Positions 5,978-7,156 of a stretch of DNA of 7,156 bases are shown here, piece by piece. Positions within the stretch are counted from its first letter, which is position 1. Each line of letters begins with the position of its first letter. The notes below the pieces were generated by a model that worked only from the letters and a program-made list of their open reading frames with translations, made no database searches and had not been told where the DNA came from. This DNA is from Chitinophagales bacterium. GTDB lineage: Bacteria; Bacteroidota; Bacteroidia; Chitinophagales; Chitinophagaceae. The DNA is taken from contig JAATGW010000343.1 in the NCBI GenBank assembly GCA_015654495.1, forward strand, positions 1 to 7,156, read 5' to 3'. The position numbers and the translations under genes are program-made.

Positions 5978-6958
5978 TTATATTATTTTATTGATTCGGT
6001 TTTTTAATTCAATAAGCCTCTCCATCAGTTTGTCAAATGGAAGTGATTCTTTATAAATCATGCTTTGCTGCATTAATTCATAATCCTTCCTCCAGGCATC
6101 CAATCTATCTGCAGGTGGAATAGGGTTTATTTTACCCGGCACATGATTGGCGTAGTTTATTCCTCTTAATGGCGTGATTGTCTTGCGATGTTCGACAATT
6201 TGTTTGTATAATTCTTTATCTGATAATCCTTTTTCCCCAAATTCGGTATCCATTAATTTCTCCAGGTCATACAAATGCCTGCTTTGCCGGTCAACTTTTA
6301 TTTTTTCCGGAATTTGTTGAAACTCTTCATGTAAAAGAAATATCTTTTCCAAAAAAGTTCGTTCAGGGTTGACGGTCGGAATGACGATGGTACTATCGGA
6401 AAAACTGCGACCACTGAAATGTTCTCCCACAAAAGAGAAGAACTGTCTTTCCGTGAATGGTTCAATCAGAGAACGACTACCGATTTCCACTAGTACACGA
6501 GGTGGCAGGTAGTCCGATTTTTCGGTAACGGAAGAATAACTCACTTCAATTTTAACCGGGTCTTCATCATTTGATTTAATAGGAATTAGTTGCAGATCTA
6601 CTTTTACAAAACCAGCTTCCTGAAAAGATTTTTGAAGCATCGGAAGATATTTCTCCGAAATATATTTGAGTGATTCTTTTCGAAGCTTTGAAACCTGCGA
6701 ACCAGTCATTTCCAAATCTTCTTTCTCAAATCCGAAGAACTTTCTGTCTAAAGCCAGATCAATATCTTCTGAGAATCGATCAATCAGACCCCAGGCTTTG
6801 CTTAATGAAGTGCCGCCTTTAAAAACTGTGTGGTTGGCGATTTCTGTTTGAAAAACTAAATCCAATGTGCGAACTACCCACCAGTCTTTTTCAATTGCAG
6901 CGGGAGGCAGGTTCATTTCTTTTGATATTGATAATGGTTCTAGAGTTAGCTCTGGCAT
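5978..6958 (-). CDS. AbiEii-family nucleotidyltransferase, type IV toxin
   Basis: A 326-residue nucleotidyltransferase of the AbiEii/AbiGii toxin family. Seen: IEKDWWVV (22-29), the nucleotide-binding FKGGTSLSKAWGL (46-58), the metal-site pair in SEDIDLALDR (D65, D67), PERTFLEKIFLLHEE (198-212), and SRHLYDLEKLM (226-236). All four family motifs are present and in order, so the enzyme looks intact. AbiEii toxins act in the cytoplasm and are paired with an AbiEi antitoxin encoded just upstream; in the phage-defence operon, infection leads to growth arrest. Here no antitoxin is visible, because the sequence changes to plant-like DNA at about 6953-6958, exactly at the start codon. The ATG at 6958 gives a slightly short N-terminus, and the first residue or two could come from the foreign side. 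The native promoter is also missing. Some family members occur without a cognate antitoxin, so toxin activity is inferred. Confidence 0.85.
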   Translation of the reverse strand: MPELTLEPLSISKEMNLPPAAIEKDWWVVRTLDLVFQTEIANHTVFKGGTSLSKAWGLIDRFSEDIDLALDRKFFGFEKEDLEMTGSQVSKLRKESLKYISEKYLPMLQKSFQEAGFVKVDLQLIPIKSNDEDPVKIEVSYSSVTEKSDYLPPRVLVEIGSRSLIEPFTERQFFSFVGEHFSGRSFSDSTIVIPTVNPERTFLEKIFLLHEEFQQIPEKIKVDRQSRHLYDLEKLMDTEFGEKGLSDKELYKQIVEHRKTITPLRGINYANHVPGKINPIPPADRLDAWRKDYELMQQSMIYKESLPFDKLMERLIELKNRINKII

Positions 6959-7156
6959 GATGTTTGGTGTGGGGATGGGGATGGGACCCTGAAAGAGGCT
7001 TTTTCCTTATTTTTTTAGTATTGCTTGCAGTAGGATGATCGTGTGGCGGACTTACTGCGTCTAAACAATGGTGTTGTTCATTGGGACCTAACGTTATTCG
7101 TATTATTCAAGATTGGGAGTTAGAATCTTTTATGGCTCTTATGGATTTATTATACA
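6953..7156 (+). mobile_element. Plant LINE-type (non-LTR) retrotransposon ORF2 fragment, decayed and cut by the window edge
   Basis: The plus strand encodes peptides I recognise from plant LINE ORF2 proteins, in the stretch between the reverse transcriptase and the zf-RVT region. In order: WHDVWCGDGDGTLKEAF (6953-7003), SIACSR (7017-7034), DDRVADLLRLNNGVVHWDLT (7034-7093), and IRIIQDWELESFMALMDLLY (7096-7155). The family pattern is FW-x-D-x-WCG-D...LK-x-x-FP-x-LF...A-x-V-A-D...W...DWE-x-E...LL-Y. The pieces fall in three frames with two in-frame stops, so it is a degraded copy. This segment is of eukaryotic origin and does not belong with the bacterial genes. The match is from memory of the family and covers about 65 residues. 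Confidence 0.75.

Noticed and set aside
6969..6986. GGGGAT tandem repeat upstream of AbiEii as a regulatory site
   Set aside because: It encodes the Gly-Asp repeat inside the LINE peptide, so it is not a bacterial operator.
6959..7156. AbiEi antitoxin C-terminus upstream of the toxin gene
   Set aside because: No minus-strand frame here looks like an AbiEi tail. The plus strand explains the segment as plant LINE sequence.

Overview
The first ~6.95 kb look like Bacteroidota DNA, probably near the Chitinophagales. The indications are an AT-leaning composition, an ECF sigma factor whose tail ends in a TonB-plug-like motif, lipoprotein signal peptides, a SymE-family gene, a TAnnTTTG-type -7 element and two probable TTG starts. 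Every bacterial gene I can support lies on the minus strand.

Layout from right to left, which is the direction of transcription: an AbiEii-family nucleotidyltransferase toxin (5978-6958) with no antitoxin in view; an orphan 52-codon coding-like tail directly after it, in the same frame (5819-5977); an ECF sigma factor fused to a transmembrane helix and an extracytoplasmic plug-like domain (4302-5711); a 439-bp stretch without a clear gene; an eight-helix membrane protein (3008-3862); a small EF-Tu domain-III-like protein broken by a frameshift (2583-3007); a SymE-family toxin broken by a frameshift (2407-2567); a SecDF-P1-head-like lipoprotein (1789-2334); a structured 268-bp intergenic segment; a secreted or lipid-anchored alpha/beta hydrolase (675-1520); a mostly empty ~600-bp stretch; and the start of an unknown gene that runs off the left edge (1-79).

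The strongest surprise is at the right edge. From about 6953 to 7156 the plus strand encodes, in broken frames, peptides typical of plant LINE-type (non-LTR) retrotransposon ORF2 proteins, in the segment between the reverse transcriptase and zf-RVT regions. The bacterial sequence ends almost exactly at the AbiEii start codon. The window is therefore a bacterium/plant junction. It may be a chimeric contig, a contaminant in a plant assembly, or, less likely, bacterial DNA integrated in a plant genome.

The genes do not form one obvious pathway. They read as an accessory, defence- and envelope-flavoured region: two toxin-family genes, a membrane-tethered regulator, two exported proteins and a membrane protein. 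Two adjacent small genes each carry a single -1 shift, so this is either a decaying stretch or an error-prone assembly.
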